25,242 nucleotides of DNA. Origin: JANWHF01 sp036276235. Lineage in GTDB: Bacteria > Planctomycetota > Phycisphaerae > Tepidisphaerales > Tepidisphaeraceae. How positions within the stretch are numbered: position 1 is the stretch's first letter; every line of letters begins with the position of its first letter. The notes beneath the pieces were generated by a model. That model did no database searches, had not been told where the DNA came from, and was given only the letters and a program-made list of their open reading frames with translations. The translations under genes were made by a program, and so were the position numbers. Shown here in pieces: positions 22,588 through 25,242 of the stretch. The stretch spans positions 1 through 25,242 of the forward strand of contig DATBDZ010000279.1 of NCBI GenBank assembly GCA_036276235.1, read 5' to 3'.

Positions 22588-24402
22588 CTAATCCTTTATT
22601 GACGGTTTTCCAACCACATACAGCTTATTCCCGCCGCCAATCAGCGCGCGGCCATCGGGGAGCGGCTGAACCGCAAGCCCTGCTTTTGCGGGGATGGCGA
22701 AATGGCCCACCTCTTTGAGCCGCGTGGGGTCGTGGATGTCAAATACATTTACGCGCGGCGCGCTAAAGCGCATCTCTGGTCCGCCAGCCCTGAGGCTGCT
22801 TGATGCGTACACCAAACCACCGGCGATGTGGGGCGAGTAGCTGTCGGCACCGAAGATGTGTTCCAGAAATGCGGGCTTGTATTGTCCTATTTGCCGAAAA
22901 TGGGCTTCCTGATCGGTTAGTTGATCGAGGCGATACATAAGTAAGCCGTCGCCGTAATTAGACAAAACCATCAGGTCACCTTCGATCTGCCAGGGGGTAC
23001 TTACCTTCAGCCGCTGTAGGGGTGAAAGCTCGGCAATCTGCGGAAGAGATCGCCAGATCTCAATGCCGTTTGATGAGTGCGGGTCGCGCGGCCAATGAGT
23101 TGGATTAATGGACGTCAGTCGAGGCTGCGCCGGACTGCTTAGGTCCAGCACCGCAACTTCGGCATCCGAATTATCCAGGATGTAGAGCCGCCCATCGAAA
23201 ATGAAGGGGCGCCCCGACGCGCCGTCTGTATGTTGCCACAACGGAACAGGCGGTGGCGACGTAGAGCCGTCAACCATGAAAGTCTTTAGCTCGGCTGCAT
23301 AAACGCGTCGGTCGATGCTGCGCGTTGCGACGATGTACAAAATATTCGGATTGGCGCCCGACCATGCGACGTGATTGCCGTAGAATGCCCCCTTGCCGTT
23401 CTGGCGAACCGTAATGGTCGGCCCCACCTCAATGCCCGCAGGCGTCAGGTTCAACACATGAACCGCCGTCGCTGCGTCCCACCACCTCTCCTCTTGGGAG
23501 GTGAACAGCAATCCATGTGTTCCTTCAACCCGGATATCCACGACATGCTCTTGCGGCGAAAGGTTGACCTGCTGAAGAATCGGAAGATTGCTTGCGAGTC
23601 GAAACGCGGCTGAGCTGAAGAGAATCAACCCCGCCGCTCCGCACGATGCATAAAGCAGCTTCGCGCTTGACTCCACGCGCCAATCTCGCCGCACGATGGC
23701 GACGGAGACGATCAGCGCCACAAGGCTGATCGCAAGCATTCCGCCGACGAACAGAAGTTGGCGCGGCTCAACGTAAACGTTCCACGGCAACTGGGTGGCC
23801 AGGTGATTCGTTTGTTGTCTCAGGTCATGCGAGCGATCCAATACCCAGTCGATGCTCAGATATTGCAGGAACGGAATCACGATCGGCAGGAAGTAAACCA
23901 ACAGCAGTGCCGCCAGCGCGAGCATCGTCGCATGCGCCACGCGGCGAACCATGCAAGCGGCGGCGAAGCTCAGCGAATACAGCGCGATCCACAGAAACGG
24001 ATACCACGTGACCATCGTCCGCGTATCGGAGATCATGACGCTGCGATTGGTCCGAATCTCAATAATCAACGGCGGCACGCATGCCACCAGAATTACCGCC
24101 AGGCCGACCAGATATTTCACGATCAGCCATTGCCCGGCGTTTACCGCGCGCGAGCGCCAGAACTCCTCGAGCTTTCCGTTCATATCGCGGCAGACGCTTC
24201 CGACCGCGACCAGAATCGCCAATCCGCTTCCCGCCACGGAAACCCACGGCGATGCGTCGAAATAAAAACTGACATGGTGATACAGGACAGTTCCCTCGAC
24301 CCATCCGAGCACCGGCATGATGAAAAAGAGGAACAGCGCGACGGCTAAAAACCAGCGTGCCTCGTGTAATTCCTTCCAGATGAGCGATGAGATTTGTTTC
24401 AT
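22588..24402 (-). CDS. ABC-2-type permease fused to a LVIVD/beta-propeller-like domain
   Basis: A 604-residue membrane protein. Residues ~1-260 form a permease-like bundle of about six hydrophobic helices beginning with IWKELHEARWFLAVALF. After a last helix near residue 255-275, ~320 residues follow that look like a beta-propeller with LVIVD-type repeats (VAVLDLSSPAQPRLTSI, VNVFDIHDPTRLKEVGHF). This would place a sensory or binding domain outside the membrane or on the cytoplasmic face, depending on topology. The start at 24402 is set by an ATGA overlap with the stop of the upstream permease, so the two are translationally coupled; the longer frame (to 24444) only re-reads that gene. The fusion is unusual for a transporter subunit, and the substrate is unknown. 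Confidence 0.8.
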   Translation of the reverse strand: MKQISSLIWKELHEARWFLAVALFLFFIMPVLGWVEGTVLYHHVSFYFDASPWVSVAGSGLAILVAVGSVCRDMNGKLEEFWRSRAVNAGQWLIVKYLVGLAVILVACVPPLIIEIRTNRSVMISDTRTMVTWYPFLWIALYSLSFAAACMVRRVAHATMLALAALLLVYFLPIVIPFLQYLSIDWVLDRSHDLRQQTNHLATQLPWNVYVEPRQLLFVGGMLAISLVALIVSVAIVRRDWRVESSAKLLYASCGAAGLILFSSAAFRLASNLPILQQVNLSPQEHVVDIRVEGTHGLLFTSQEERWWDAATAVHVLNLTPAGIEVGPTITVRQNGKGAFYGNHVAWSGANPNILYIVATRSIDRRVYAAELKTFMVDGSTSPPPVPLWQHTDGASGRPFIFDGRLYILDNSDAEVAVLDLSSPAQPRLTSINPTHWPRDPHSSNGIEIWRSLPQIAELSPLQRLKVSTPWQIEGDLMVLSNYGDGLLMYRLDQLTDQEAHFRQIGQYKPAFLEHIFGADSYSPHIAGGLVYASSSLRAGGPEMRFSAPRVNVFDIHDPTRLKEVGHFAIPAKAGLAVQPLPDGRALIGGGNKLYVVGKPSIKD

Positions 24403-25115
24403 GCCTGGCCCTCCGCGGATAGACGCCGCAGGCCCCAAAACCAAAGCCCCGCAGCGATGAGCGGCTGCACCGCCAGCGCGCCCAGTGCCGAAATCTGCGC
24501 ATATTCGCTGTCCCGATCATTCGCTGGAATCGAAAACGTGAACTCAAACGGCGACGCCCACCAGAGCCGGCTCAGCATCTTGCTGTGCAACGCCACCGCG
24601 TAGAGCAACCCCGCCATCAGAAGCAGCGCGATGAAAAGGATCCCCAGCGACACCAATCCGGCGCGTGCCTCGGACGGCAGCCCGATCGTCAGCACAAACA
24701 TCCACATGAAGAGCGACAGACAAGCCGCGATACTCCGCGCGCACTCGAGCATCATCTGACCAGAGGTGATCTCCCGCCCGCCCGCGACGATGATGCTCAC
24801 AAGCGTCGCGGCCAGGAGCGGCCCCGCGCAAAGCAACAGACCCATCACCGTCTTTGAAGCAAAGATCTGCCATCGCGGCGCCGGCAGTGCCAGCAGCGAA
24901 TTGAAGCTCCCCTCGCTCCGCTCCGCGGGGATCAACCCCATGCTCGCAAGGATCGGCAGCAGCGTGATCCCTAAAAAACAGACCCAGGTCAGCAGAGTCT
25001 CATCCGCCACCACGCGGCAGCGCATTCCGATCAACGCGAAGGCGCAGAGCATCAAGCAGCCATACGCCAGCTTCCAGCGTTGTTCGTGCCATTCTTTCCA
25101 GAGGAGATTTAACAT
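24399..25115 (-). CDS. ABC-2-type transporter permease
   Basis: A 238-residue membrane protein with about six hydrophobic helices, of the ABC-2 permease type. Its N-terminus LLWKEWHEQRW closely resembles LIWKELHEARW of the following gene, so the two are paralogous partners likely to form a heterodimer. PAERSEGSFNSLLALPAPR (about residues 64-82) is the cytoplasmic coupling segment typical of this family. The ATG at 25115 has GGAG 6 nt upstream, whereas the frame open to 25238 reads through repeat DNA. The missing ATP-binding subunit should lie upstream, beyond the right edge of the window. Substrate unknown; drug, lipid or polysaccharide export are possible. Confidence 0.85.
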   Translation of the reverse strand: MLNLLWKEWHEQRWKLAYGCLMLCAFALIGMRCRVVADETLLTWVCFLGITLLPILASMGLIPAERSEGSFNSLLALPAPRWQIFASKTVMGLLLCAGPLLAATLVSIIVAGGREITSGQMMLECARSIAACLSLFMWMFVLTIGLPSEARAGLVSLGILFIALLLMAGLLYAVALHSKMLSRLWWASPFEFTFSIPANDRDSEYAQISALGALAVQPLIAAGLWFWGLRRLSAEGQA

Positions 25116-25125
25116 TCGGTGCTCC

Positions 25126-25240
25126 GTAGGGGCGAACCTTGTGTTCGCCCTCCGCCCCTCCGCAATCCAACGCCGGGCGAAGACAAGCTTCGCCCCTACA
25201 AGATGCGCCCGCCCCGTAGGGGTGAACCTTGTGTTCACCC
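25126..25240. repeat. GTAGGGGCGAACCTTG repeats, direct and inverted copies
   Basis: Copy A (25126-25150) and copy C (25216-25240) are direct, 25-nt, differing only by C-to-T/G-to-A pairs that keep the internal hairpin GGGCGAA/TTCGCCC. Copy B (25175-25199) is inverted. Compensatory change in copy C (GGGTGAA/TTCACCC) suggests that the hairpin itself is conserved. The array runs to the window edge and precedes the permease gene. Confidence 0.85.
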
Positions 25241-25242
25241 GT

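Noticed and set aside
25116..25238. Extension of the ABC permease to the window edge (NTRFTPTG...NTRFAPTE)
   Set aside because: The region is a repeat array translated in frame; the permease starts at 25115 with an SD.

Overview
The window looks like a chromosomal piece of a GC-rich planctomycete, most likely class Phycisphaerae. The evidence is a LEPR-XLL-type N-terminus (CEALESRWLFAA), a PEP-CTERM-like secreted protein, a secreted formylglycine sulfatase beside a secreted esterase, frequent non-ATG or weak Shine-Dalgarno starts, and a dense set of extragenic palindromes and 7-bp tandem arrays. This is inferred from gene and repeat style; no 16S rRNA or other marker phylogeny is available here.

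Layout. 1-1.8 kb: a small lipoprotein candidate, then the conserved pair rplM-rpsI (L13-S9) closed by a strong intrinsic terminator. 1.8-5 kb: repeats, a TPR/glycosyltransferase-9-like protein, and a convergent LEPR-XLL surface protein that appears frameshifted. 5-6 kb: SlyD-type prolyl isomerase and a convergent membrane protein. 6-10 kb: sulfatase, a composite repeat island, and a secreted alpha/beta hydrolase. 10-11.5 kb: a methyltransferase-like protein overlapping a convergent zinc-ribbon membrane protein. 11.7-18.2 kb (minus strand): the most interesting block, a stressosome-type signalling operon. 18.3-22.6 kb: PEP-CTERM protein, a split M16 protease pair, and a Uma2-family protein. 22.6-25.1 kb: two ABC-2-type permeases, one fused to a C-terminal LVIVD/beta-propeller-like domain; their ATPase would lie beyond the right edge.

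The stressosome block reads rsbR - (repeat island) - rsbS - rsbT - [HATPase+SpoIIE-type phosphatase] - [RsbT-like ATPase fused to a histidine kinase] - [REC-PAS-HisKA-HATPase-REC hybrid kinase]. Its last five genes are packed with tiny gaps or overlaps (20-bp, 1-nt, ATGA, 8-bp). No RsbV/RsbW and no sigma factor is present. The inferred logic is that RsbR/RsbS sequester RsbT, stress-triggered phosphorylation releases RsbT or the RsbT-like module, and output runs into a phosphorelay instead of a partner-switch onto a sigma factor. Stressosome modules linked to two-component proteins are known in general; the RsbT-like/HisKA fusion and the hairpin island between rsbR and rsbS are the parts worth a closer look.

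At least seven kinds of extragenic repeat occur in 25 kb: three copies of a ~125-bp double-hairpin element, two ACGCATY 7-bp arrays, one CTGAACC 7-bp array inside the rplM-rpsI operon, and several palindromic pairs. Several abut start codons and take the place of a recognisable Shine-Dalgarno sequence. No tRNA, rRNA, CRISPR array, transposase or phage gene was recognised.
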